Below, piece after piece: positions 1-5,560 of a stretch of 12,633 bases of DNA. A model generated the notes under the pieces. It was not told the origin of the DNA, did no database searches, and saw nothing but the letters and a program-made list of their open reading frames with translations. How positions within the stretch are numbered: the stretch's first letter is position 1; each line of letters starts with the position of its first letter. A program made the position numbers and the translations under genes. Origin of the DNA: an uncultured Clostridia bacterium (lineage in GTDB: Bacteria; Bacillota; Clostridia; Oscillospirales; Ruminococcaceae); the NCBI GenBank assembly GCA_938014915.1, contig CALLQQ010000101.1:1-12633 (forward strand), read 5' to 3'.

Positions 1-452
1 GTGCCCGAGATACTGCTATGCAACGTATCGGCTTTTTCTTCTTGAGCCGCTTTTTCAATCTTTTTAGGAGCGGGTGGTGGGGCCTCATCTATTTTAATTA
101 GTTTTTCTACTTTGAAGGCATTTTTATTATTTTCGGCTGCCTTTTTAGGAGGAATTTGCCCAGCATCGTCAATAGAAATACCGCCTCCAATTTCAATGGG
201 GCGTTCTTTTATGCTTTTACTTGGCTCTGCGTCGATCTTGCCACGTGATTGCTGCTTATTCGGCTTTTGTGATTTAACACCAGCAGAAGTTGGTGGATCG
301 CTAACATTAGATGGAGCGGTCATCTTATTAGGTTTAAAATTTAGTATTTCATCAATATCGAAATCATCGTTCGCTGTATTTCTGGCACGGCTGTCACTAG
401 ATTCGATTTCATTAAGAATATCGTCAACTGAAAAGCCCTTATTTCCTGTCAT
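1..452 (-). CDS. Hypothetical protein with DDIL-type N-terminal motifs, C-terminus beyond the left edge
   Basis: The frame is open from an ATG at 452-450 to the window edge, giving 150 codons with no stop, so the gene is partial. A good Shine-Dalgarno (AAGGAGAG) lies about 7 bases upstream. The start of the protein carries two similar short motifs, FSVDDILNEI near residue 7 and FDIDEILNF near residue 31, and a looser third one, ISIDDAGQI, near residue 92. The rest is low in complexity, rich in Lys, Pro, Ser and Glu, with the run PPPAPKK around residue 128. No signal peptide or membrane segment is visible in this part, so it looks like a disordered cytoplasmic N-terminus ahead of something not seen here. 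It starts about 50 bases after the end of rlmB on the same strand and is probably cotranscribed with it. I do not recognise a function. Confidence 0.75.
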   Translation of the reverse strand, partial: MTGNKGFSVDDILNEIESSDSRARNTANDDFDIDEILNFKPNKMTAPSNVSDPPTSAGVKSQKPNKQQSRGKIDAEPSKSIKERPIEIGGGISIDDAGQIPPKKAAENNKNAFKVEKLIKIDEAPPPAPKKIEKAAQEEKADTLHSSISG

Positions 453-502
453 GATCGAACTCTCCTTATCATGGGTTTAGTAGATGTGTTCATTTATAAT
501 AA

Positions 503-1306
503 CTAATGTGTCTTAATCCTCTGCCTTACAACTTCGTACATTATGATTCCTGCCGCTACCGATGCATTGAGCGAATTAATTCGCCCTAACATTGGCAAAC
601 TAACGAGGAAGTCGCATTTCTCTTTAACAAGTCTGCTTATGCCCTTACCCTCCGACCCGATTACAATTGCAACATTGCCATCATAATTGACACAGTCCCA
701 TTGTTCACCGCCCATATCCGCACCGTATATCCACATTCCACGCTGTTTTAATCCCTCAATAGCACTGGAGATATTCGCAACCCTTGCAATGGGGAGGACA
801 CTTGCCGCACCAGCAGAAGTTTTATATACAGTCGCATTCAGCGATGCGCTCCTCCTTTTAGGAATTATCAATCCGTGCGCACCTGCGGCTTCAGCCGATC
901 TTATAATTGCACCTAAATTATGAGTATCTTCTATGCCGTCAGCAATTATAATAAATGGGGGAACATCCTTTTCTTTTGCAAACTCAAACATTCTATCAAT
1001 ACTTGAATATTCAGCATAAGCAATCGTTGCAACGACTCCCTGATGATTGGTACTTTCAGAATTTGCATTAACGCAAAGAGAGGCAAGCTTCTGCGTGCTC
1101 ACCTTTTTAACTACAATTCCTTTTTGAATTCCGATAGCAATAATTTTTGCAAGAGTGCCACCATCACCATTAATATATATGGTGTCAATTTCTTGTTCTG
1201 AACTAAGCGCCTCTAATACAGGATTCCGCCCGATTATAATTGCGCTATCTTTTTTACTGTCTTTGTTGCCTTTTGGGTTTTTATCTCCACTATGCATATT
1301 TTTCAT
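503..1306 (-). CDS. rlmB: 23S rRNA (guanosine-2'-O)-methyltransferase RlmB, TrmH/SpoU family
   Basis: This is a SPOUT-class enzyme that uses S-adenosylmethionine to methylate a ribose 2'-OH of 23S rRNA (G2251 in E. coli numbering). The N-terminal part (about residues 22-100, starting IIIGRNPVLEAL) matches the L30e-like substrate-binding domain. The C-terminal catalytic domain shows the three SpoU motifs: NLGAIIRSAEAAGA at about 130-143, with its conserved Asn and Arg; IVIGSEGKGIS at about 214-224; and LPMLGRINSLNASVAAG at about 237-253. Length (267 aa) is normal. Two starts are possible. The ATG at 1306 has an AGG directly against it, whereas the ATG at 1297 has the same AGG nine bases upstream, so 1297 (264 aa, MHSGDKNPK) is the better translation start. 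A strong promoter lies upstream at 1424-1453. RlmB versus another TrmH paralogue cannot be fully separated by eye. Confidence 0.93.
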   Translation of the reverse strand: MKNMHSGDKNPKGNKDSKKDSAIIIGRNPVLEALSSEQEIDTIYINGDGGTLAKIIAIGIQKGIVVKKVSTQKLASLCVNANSESTNHQGVVATIAYAEYSSIDRMFEFAKEKDVPPFIIIADGIEDTHNLGAIIRSAEAAGAHGLIIPKRRSASLNATVYKTSAGAASVLPIARVANISSAIEGLKQRGMWIYGADMGGEQWDCVNYDGNVAIVIGSEGKGISRLVKEKCDFLVSLPMLGRINSLNASVAAGIIMYEVVRQRIKTH

Positions 1307-1322
1307 CCTAAACTAATTTTAT

Positions 1323-1374
1323 TTGAACGGAGTTCAAGAATTTAAGCATCTAATATAATGTTCACTATTGAACA
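1323..1374. promoter_or_regulatory. Two inverted repeats with shared GTTCA/TGAAC half-sites in the rlmB leader
   Basis: A perfect 15-bp inverted repeat, TTGAAC-GGA-GTTCAA, spans 1323-1337. A second, TGTTCA-CTAT-TGAACA, spans 1359-1374. The half-sites are the same but in opposite relative order, and the centres are about 36 bp apart. Both lie downstream of the predicted rlmB transcription start. They could be operators or small RNA hairpins, but neither is followed by a T-run, so they are not terminators. Confidence 0.35.
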
Positions 1375-1423
1375 CTAGCAAAACTACAATAACTAAACTT
1401 CGTGCAAAATATACTTTCTTAAT

Positions 1424-1453
1424 ATTATAGCATAGATCATCATAAAAGCACAA
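1424..1453 (-). promoter_or_regulatory. Sigma-A-type promoter with extended -10 for rlmB
   Basis: On the minus strand the sequence TGCTATAAT (1432-1424) is a perfect -10 box with the extended TG motif. TTGTGC (1453-1448) lies 18 bp upstream as a 4/6 match to the -35 box. Transcription would start near 1417, giving a leader of roughly 110 nt ahead of rlmB that contains the two GTTCA inverted repeats. Confidence 0.7.
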
Positions 1454-1472
1454 CTACCACGATGTAAAAACC

Positions 1473-1736
1473 TCATATATTCATTAATATAAATGCAACT
1501 AATGCACCAGCTGATCCCATTAAAGCAAGTTTCATAATAAACATATAGACTTTCTTCTTTGCGTTGTTACGCTTTTTATCCGCACCCAGACTTTTAAGAT
1601 ACCTAATTGCTTGATAATTAACGATATCATCATGAGTATCTTGTTTTTCCGGTCGCACAAAGAGAATTGCACGCTCAAAATATTCGCTATCGGTATTGTT
1701 AACTTCTATGACACATTTGCTAACGCCTTTAACCAT
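1473..1736 (-). CDS. Small C-terminally membrane-anchored protein of a clostridial family
   Basis: The protein is 87 aa from the ATG at 1736, beginning MVKGVSKCVIEVNNTDSEYFERA. A longer reading from a GTG at 1751 is possible, but AGAGGTGGAG lies at the right distance for the ATG (nine bases), and the longer reading would start inside that Shine-Dalgarno. The N-terminal half (to about residue 33) looks like a compact beta-alpha segment ending in AILFVRPE. A Lys/Arg-rich stretch follows (DKKRNNAKKK), then a single hydrophobic segment from about residue 64 to the C-terminus (MKLALMGSAGALVAFILM), likely a membrane anchor with its basic flank in the cytoplasm. From memory, similar small proteins starting with 'M-[IV]-KG-V' and 'VIEV' occur in many Oscillospiraceae, where they are sometimes annotated as an initiation-factor fragment. 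I see no support for that name. Function unknown. Confidence 0.8.
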   Translation of the reverse strand: MVKGVSKCVIEVNNTDSEYFERAILFVRPEKQDTHDDIVNYQAIRYLKSLGADKKRNNAKKKVYMFIMKLALMGSAGALVAFILMNI

Positions 1737-2080
1737 ATTAAAAAACTCCACCTCTCAAATCGGCAAGATATTCACACATTGTTACAAAATCTCATAAAAA
1801 CAATGTAGTATGTATATTTTTGACAAAGGCGAGCCCTTTTATACAGTTTGTAGATTAAGATTCTAATACTTTGTTGAAAACTCTCCCCAAAAACATTGAA
1901 ATGCAAGTTTAAATGTTGAAAACCCTGTGGAAAAGGTTGAAAACTCCTTGTTTTATCGCATTTAGCTTTTTCGTTGAAAGTTTAATATGTTGTGGAAAGG
2001 CAATTAAACTCTCCGTAGAAAGAACGAAAGTTCAGATAATATTAATTAGTAAACACTCTTTACTTATAAGCAAATTTAAT
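1737..2080. other. Gene-free AT-rich interval with degenerate DnaA-box-like repeats
   Basis: No convincing gene is found here; the short open frames lack Shine-Dalgarno sites and protein-like composition. The interval holds a series of related 9-mers, all in the same orientation: TGTTGAAAA at 1872 and 1914, TGTGGAAAA at 1926, GGTTGAAAA at 1935, CGTTGAAAG at 1972, TGTGGAAAG at 1991 and CGTAGAAAG at 2014. TGTGGAAAA differs at one base from the DnaA box TGTGGATAA; the TTG forms differ at two or more. A stretch of almost pure A and T follows (about 2037-2095). An AT-rich stem, AGTTTAAT/ATTAAACT (1979-1986 with 2003-2010), and GAAC-GAAA-GTTC (2022-2033) are also present. Confidence 0.45.
1872..2022 (+). 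repeat. Cluster of seven related 9-mers resembling degenerate DnaA boxes
   Basis: Seven copies with a consensus near TGTtGAAAA start at 1872, 1914, 1926, 1935, 1972, 1991 and 2014, all on the plus strand. The copies at 1914, 1926 and 1935 are nearly contiguous. Read on the minus strand the core runs as TTTTCAACC, TTTTCCACA and TTTTCAACA, like the mixture of strong and weak boxes commonly seen in clostridial dnaA/oriC intergenic regions. No copy is a perfect TTATCCACA, so DnaA binding is an inference. Confidence 0.4.
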
Positions 2081-2776
2081 TCAATCATTCATAACTTGCG
2101 CAGTTAGAAAGCCGATTGCACGCTCAATTGAGTCTTTCGAGTTGCCCCAATCTGCATCGGGACCTGAATTGCGATAATCATACATTGAACAGTAGTGGTG
2201 AATATCGGAATTGAGCGTATTAAGATAATTTTCAATTAGCTCCGTTGCCGCCTTTATGAAAATTGGCGCTTCTTTCTTAGATAGTTTTTGCAATGCTGTT
2301 TCACATAACATTCGATAATGCGGCATGCATAGCATTTCCTGCTCATTAAATAATGAGCGGAAGTTCTTTTCCTCAAAGAAAAGTGTAACAACGGTGATGA
2401 GCATTCGCTCCATTCCCCAGCTGATTTTACTACATACAAAGCAGCTATTCTCTAGTTCTTCAATTTTCCTTGCTTTGGCATCTTTTGCCGCAAACAATCC
2501 CTTTTTATCAAAGATGTTTTTCTTTATCTCATTTAAATGCGTATCAAGCATTAGCGCTAGGGAGAGGCGGTTGCGTTGCTTTAAAAGAAGATCAAAATGA
2601 TCTTTACAGAAGCCCAGCCGATTAGTTTCCATACGTATATCGGATTCCATCATAGCAGCACCCATGATGTATTCGCCGCATCTATCCTCCAACGTATTAT
2701 ACATTCTGCATATCGGGCAACCGCATTTTGGCTCAAATACCTCACTAATTGGTATAGTTAATAAACTTTCTCTCAT
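2081..2776 (-). CDS. DUF6062 family protein with two Cys/His metal-site-like modules
   Basis: This 231-aa soluble protein has no signal peptide or membrane segment. It contains two modules that look like treble-clef or zinc-ribbon metal sites. The first is C20-P-I-C23 (with C18 next to it) paired with C57-K-D-H60; the second is C112-F-V-C115 paired with C150-M-P-H153. Helical, Lys/Glu-rich stretches lie between and after them. The start (MRESLLTIPISEVFEPKCGCPIC) and the stretch GAAMMESDIRMETNRLGFC match what I recall of DUF6062, a clostridial family of unknown function. The ATG at 2776 is preceded by AAAGGA at about nine bases. The gene is divergent from the 8-oxoguanine glycosylase gene, with 118 bp between them, so the two could share control. 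The paired CxxC/CxxH layout suggests a structural zinc protein, perhaps nucleic-acid- or protein-binding. Its role is not known. Confidence 0.85.
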   Translation of the reverse strand: MRESLLTIPISEVFEPKCGCPICRMYNTLEDRCGEYIMGAAMMESDIRMETNRLGFCKDHFDLLLKQRNRLSLALMLDTHLNEIKKNIFDKKGLFAAKDAKARKIEELENSCFVCSKISWGMERMLITVVTLFFEEKNFRSLFNEQEMLCMPHYRMLCETALQKLSKKEAPIFIKAATELIENYLNTLNSDIHHYCSMYDYRNSGPDADWGNSKDSIERAIGFLTAQVMND

Positions 2777-2804
2777 CGGGAAACATCCTTTCTAAATATT
2801 GCAT

Positions 2805-2833
2805 TTGCCTATTTAATACTATCTTAGTATAAT
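2805..2833 (+). promoter_or_regulatory. Promoter of the 8-oxoguanine glycosylase gene with an inverted repeat over the -10 region
   Basis: TTGCCT (2805-2810) and a perfect TATAAT (2828-2833) are separated by 17 bp. A perfect inverted repeat, ATACTA-TCT-TAGTAT (2816-2830), covers the spacer and half of the -10 box, where a repressor could sit. A weaker minus-strand promoter for the DUF6062 gene (TTAATA at 2841-2836, TATTAA at 2818-2813, 17-bp spacer) overlaps the same site, so one bound protein could affect both directions. Confidence 0.65.
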
Positions 2834-2894
2834 TATATTAAATATTCATGTCGGCGAGGATTCTTCAACGAATTCTTGCGAAAAGGAGAAGTAA

Positions 2895-3728
2895 ATGGAA
2901 TATATTGTAGATGGGAATGATATAATTCTCTATCAAGAGGATTTCAATCTTGATGAAACGCTTGATTGTGGGCAAGCATTCAGATTCGCTAAGAATGACG
3001 ATGGCAGTTATAGCGGTGTTGCATCGCATTATGCTTTACATATTTCAGCACATGGCAATAAGTTCAGATTACACAATGTTAGCGAGGAGGAATTCCTTGA
3101 ATTCTGGTACAACTATTTTGATTTAGCTACTGATTATAAAGAATTAAAAAGAAGATTTTCGCAGGATCCCATCATGGAGCAGGCGTGTAAATTCGCACCG
3201 GGGATACGGCTACTGCGGCAGGATTCGTGGGAGACATTAATTTCTTTCATCATATCGGCGAACAATAACATACCACGAATTAAGGGGATAATTTCACGGC
3301 TATGCCAGTATTATGGCGAGGATTTAGGCGGGATATACGCATTCCCCACGGCAAAAAGGCTCTCTTCTTTATCGGTAGAAGATCTATCGCCATTACGTGC
3401 GGGATTCCGTGCAAAATACATAATTGATGCCGCTCAAAAAGTGCATACCGGTGAAGTGAATCTGGGAGCGATAACGCAAATGCCGACCGAAGATGGACGG
3501 GGGGAATTGATGAAGATATACGGCGTAGGTCCTAAAGTTGCTGAATGTGTGTTGCTTTTTGGCTTTTATAAGGTGGATGCATTCCCCCTAGATATATGGA
3601 TGAAAAGAGTGATGGAGAATTTCTACCCCGATGGGATACCGCAATTCATGACATCGCACGCAGGCATTGCCCAGCAATATCTTTTTCATTATGCGAGAAC
3701 GAGTGCTGATATTAATTTCACAAAATGA
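2895..3728 (+). CDS. ogg: 8-oxoguanine DNA glycosylase / AP lyase, OGG1 type
   Basis: This bifunctional base-excision-repair enzyme removes 8-oxoguanine opposite C and nicks the abasic strand. The N-terminal part (about 1-100) matches the OGG_N domain, with LDCGQAFRF near residues 23-31. The catalytic HhH-GPD domain follows: SWETLISFIISANNNIPRI at about 111-129 matches the OGG1 'P-W-E-x-LISF-x-x-S-x-NNN' signature. The hairpin GVGPKVAEC (211-218) carries the Schiff-base lysine, K214, and the catalytic aspartate, D233, sits in FPLDIWM. The 19-residue K-to-D spacing equals that of human OGG1 (K249/D268). At 277 aa it is a normal length for the clostridial AlkA/OGG group. The start is set by AAAAGGAGA upstream of the ATG. 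It has its own promoter, and the aldolase promoter begins right after its stop. AlkA-type activity is less likely because the lysine is present. Confidence 0.93.
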   Translation: MEYIVDGNDIILYQEDFNLDETLDCGQAFRFAKNDDGSYSGVASHYALHISAHGNKFRLHNVSEEEFLEFWYNYFDLATDYKELKRRFSQDPIMEQACKFAPGIRLLRQDSWETLISFIISANNNIPRIKGIISRLCQYYGEDLGGIYAFPTAKRLSSLSVEDLSPLRAGFRAKYIIDAAQKVHTGEVNLGAITQMPTEDGRGELMKIYGVGPKVAECVLLFGFYKVDAFPLDIWMKRVMENFYPDGIPQFMTSHAGIAQQYLFHYARTSADINFTK

Positions 3729-3757
3729 TTGATTTTTGCGGCATGATACATTATAAT
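3729..3757 (+). promoter_or_regulatory. Sigma-A-type promoter of the aldolase gene
   Basis: TTGATT (3729-3734) and a perfect TATAAT (3752-3757) are separated by 17 bp. The -35 box begins at the base after the glycosylase stop codon. The leader would be about 35 nt and ends in the strong Shine-Dalgarno ATAGGAGG. Confidence 0.75.
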
Positions 3758-3799
3758 AAGTAGGTAGGCAATTTTATTTTTAATATAGGAGGACGACAA

Positions 3800-4663
3800 A
3801 TGTTAGTTTCAGCTAAGGAAATGCTAGATAAGGCAAGAGAGGGCAAATATTCCGTCGGTCAGTTCAACATTAACAATCTTGAATGGACTAAGGCAATTTT
3901 GCTAACAGCGCAGGAGAACAAATCGCCAGTTATACTTGGTGTTTCTGAGGGAGCAGGGAAGTATATGGGCGGCTATAAGGCCGTTGTAGGCATGGTGAAT
4001 GGTATGTTAGAGGGGCTGGGCATCACAGTACCAGTTGCGCTACATCTTGACCATGGTAGTTATGAGGGAGCATTAGAATGTATTGATGCTGGATTCTCAT
4101 CGGTAATGTTCGATGGTTCGCACTATGATATTGATGAGAATATCGCTAAAACAAGCGAGTTAGTTCGAATTTGCGATAGCAAAGGCATCTCAATCGAGGC
4201 GGAAGTTGGCTCAATCGGCGGCGAAGAAGATGGCGTCGTTGGAACGGGCGAAGTTGCAGATCCAAACGAATGTAAGGCTATTGCAGATCTTGGCGTTACA
4301 ATGCTAGCCGCTGGAATTGGTAATATCCACGGTCAATATCCTGATAATTGGGCAGGACTTGATTTTGATGTACTAGCAAAAATTAAAGAACTAACGGGCG
4401 ATATGCCTCTAGTACTCCATGGCGGCACGGGAATATCTGAAGAAATGATTCAGAAAGCAATCTCCCTAGGTGTATGTAAAATCAACGTAAATACAGAGTG
4501 TCAATGGGCATTCGCTGAAGCTACACGCAAATATATCGAAGAGGGTAAGGATAAAGTCGGCAAAGGCTTTGACCCGAGGAAATTATTAGCACCAGGTACG
4601 GAGGCAATTAAAGTTACAGTTAAAGAGAAGATGGAGCTATTTGGTTCGATCAATAAAGCGTAG
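3800..4663 (+). CDS. fba: Class II fructose-1,6-bisphosphate aldolase, zinc dependent
   Basis: The enzyme cleaves fructose 1,6-bisphosphate to dihydroxyacetone phosphate and glyceraldehyde 3-phosphate in cytoplasmic glycolysis, and runs the reverse reaction in gluconeogenesis. The whole protein is a single TIM barrel of 287 aa, usual for class IIB. Visible active-site residues: the catalytic D84 next to zinc ligand H85 in HLDHGS; E135 in EAEVGSIGGEED; zinc ligand H177 in GNIHGQYPD; zinc ligand H207 in LVLHGGTG; and the phosphate-binding KINVNTE stretch at about 227-233. TATAGGAGG precedes the ATG at a good distance. The gene stands alone: its promoter follows the glycosylase stop and a strong terminator follows it. 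A tagatose-bisphosphate or related ketose-bisphosphate aldolase is possible by fold, but nothing nearby suggests a dedicated sugar pathway, so the central glycolytic enzyme is the better reading. Confidence 0.93.
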   Translation: MLVSAKEMLDKAREGKYSVGQFNINNLEWTKAILLTAQENKSPVILGVSEGAGKYMGGYKAVVGMVNGMLEGLGITVPVALHLDHGSYEGALECIDAGFSSVMFDGSHYDIDENIAKTSELVRICDSKGISIEAEVGSIGGEEDGVVGTGEVADPNECKAIADLGVTMLAAGIGNIHGQYPDNWAGLDFDVLAKIKELTGDMPLVLHGGTGISEEMIQKAISLGVCKINVNTECQWAFAEATRKYIEEGKDKVGKGFDPRKLLAPGTEAIKVTVKEKMELFGSINKA

Positions 4664-4685
4664 AAATCAAAAATGATATTTGATT

Positions 4686-4722
4686 CTAAGGGAATGCTTT
4701 TAGCGTTCCCTTAGGTTATTTT
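4686..4722 (+). terminator. Rho-independent terminator of fba
   Basis: CTAAGGGAA (4686-4694) pairs with TTCCCTTAG (4706-4714). The stem can be extended inward by T-G, G-C and C-G pairs around a five-base loop. GTTATTTT follows. The tail is not a pure T-run but the stem is strong. Confidence 0.85.
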
Positions 4723-4744
4723 AAAGAAAACTATTATAAAATTA

Positions 4745-4780
4745 AAGTGTTGCCTTGGTAACCACTTAAGAAAAACAAGG
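4745..4780 (+). promoter_or_regulatory. Class I preQ1 riboswitch controlling translation of the queuosine-precursor transporter
   Basis: The RNA can form the compact preQ1-I pseudoknot. P1 is AAGTG (4745-4749) with CACTT (4763-4767). The P1 loop contains CCTTG (4753-4757), exactly complementary to CAAGG (4776-4780) downstream, giving a five-pair P2. The A-rich tail AAGAAAAA (4768-4775) is the usual minor-groove strand, and the C at 4762, just before the 3' side of P1, sits where class I aptamers have the preQ1-pairing cytosine. The layout resembles the Thermoanaerobacter tengcongensis aptamer (GUAAC before P1, tail ending ACAAGG). The 3' strand of P2 contains the AAGG of the Shine-Dalgarno AAGGAG, so ligand binding should block ribosome binding and switch the gene off. 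A candidate -10 (TATTAT, 4732-4737) would start transcripts almost at P1, but no good -35 box is seen. Confidence 0.88.
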
Positions 4781-4790
4781 AGAATCTAAT

Positions 4791-5489
4791 ATGAATGAAT
4801 TATATTTTTTTATTAGCATAGTAGTATATTTTTCGCTAATGCTATTATCCTACAAGTTATTTGGTAAAGTCGGGCTTTACTGCTGGATCTCATTTGCGAT
4901 GGTACTTGCGAATATTGAAGCATTGAAGTTAGTCACAATGTTCGGCATGCCTGTCACATTAGGTAATGCCCTATATGGTACAAGCTATCTTGCTACTGAT
5001 ATCTTGAGTGAAAATCACAGCAGGAGGGATGCAAAGCTCACGGTCCATGTTGGCTTTTTTGCACTTTTAGCATTTACGATAATGACGCAGATAATGCTTA
5101 TTTTCATACCTAATGCAGAGGATTTTGCCAGTCCCGCATTACAGACAATTTTCGGACTGTCGCCCCGTCTATGCATTGCAAGTTTAGTTACATTTGCAAT
5201 AATGCAGCAGGTTGACATTTGGCTATACCTAAAAATTAAGGAATTGACGAACGGCAAACATCTATGGCTAAGGAATAATGGCGCTACTTTAATTGCGCAG
5301 CTATTTGATTCGGCACTATTTACATTACTTGCATTTGTCGGCATATTTGATTTCAAGACGATTATCAACTTGATTTTCTCAACCTATCTATTTAAGGTAT
5401 TTGTTAGCTTGCTCGATACACCATTCATATATATTGCAAGACGTATCAAGCCGAACGTGCTAAAAGTCCTAGTAGATAATGCCGATTAG
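4791..5489 (+). CDS. yhhQ: Queuosine precursor transporter, YhhQ/COG1738 (QPTR) family
   Basis: This is an integral membrane protein of 232 aa that imports a queuosine precursor (preQ0, preQ1, or queuine/queuosine in some members) for tRNA modification at the wobble position. It has about six hydrophobic segments (roughly residues 4-22, 26-45, 84-107, 127-147, 165-187 and 190-212). It also carries family signatures: NALYGTSYLATDILSE at about 59-74, with the conserved TD and E; MQQVDIWLYLKIKE at about 139-152, with the conserved Q and D; and WLRNNGATLIAQLFDSALF at about 159-177. The preQ1 riboswitch directly in front of it is strong independent support for the substrate. The start codon lies ten bases after the AAGGAG that the riboswitch sequesters. 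No queuosine biosynthesis gene is in the window, which would fit salvage, though such genes could lie elsewhere. Confidence 0.93.
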   Translation: MNELYFFISIVVYFSLMLLSYKLFGKVGLYCWISFAMVLANIEALKLVTMFGMPVTLGNALYGTSYLATDILSENHSRRDAKLTVHVGFFALLAFTIMTQIMLIFIPNAEDFASPALQTIFGLSPRLCIASLVTFAIMQQVDIWLYLKIKELTNGKHLWLRNNGATLIAQLFDSALFTLLAFVGIFDFKTIINLIFSTYLFKVFVSLLDTPFIYIARRIKPNVLKVLVDNAD

Positions 5490-5490
5490 C

Positions 5491-5519
5491 TTGCAATCGT
5501 TATAGAATAGTTGTAAAAT
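5491..5519 (+). promoter_or_regulatory. Promoter of the NAD synthetase gene
   Basis: TTGCAA (5491-5496) and TAAAAT (5514-5519) are separated by 17 bp. Transcription from here would start near 5526. This lies downstream of the ATG at 5522 and supports the ATG at 5561 as the true start of the gene. Confidence 0.6.
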
Positions 5520-5560
5520 AAATGGTAAAGAGCTTAAGGAAATCGCAAAAGGAGGCTATC

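Noticed and set aside
112..480. Open frame of 122 codons on the plus strand
   Set aside because: It lies opposite the leftward low-complexity gene, has no Shine-Dalgarno, and the opposite frame has a good ribosome site and protein-like composition.
1611..1808. Plus-strand open frame opposite the small membrane protein
   Set aside because: No ribosome site; the opposite strand matches a recognised small-protein family with a proper start.
2022..2033. GAAC-GAAA-GTTC, a match to the Firmicute LexA box pattern GAAC-N4-GTTC
   Set aside because: An eight-base match is expected by chance at a noticeable rate in a window this size, and no gene start or promoter is placed to be controlled by it.
1913..2107. 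Plus-strand open frame across the DnaA-box-like cluster
   Set aside because: It is made of the repeated 9-mers translated, has no Shine-Dalgarno, and runs into the end of the DUF6062 gene.
5522..5560. Upstream in-frame ATG of the NAD synthetase gene
   Set aside because: It has no Shine-Dalgarno and lies just before the predicted transcription start, whereas the ATG at 5561 has a strong AAAAGGAGG.
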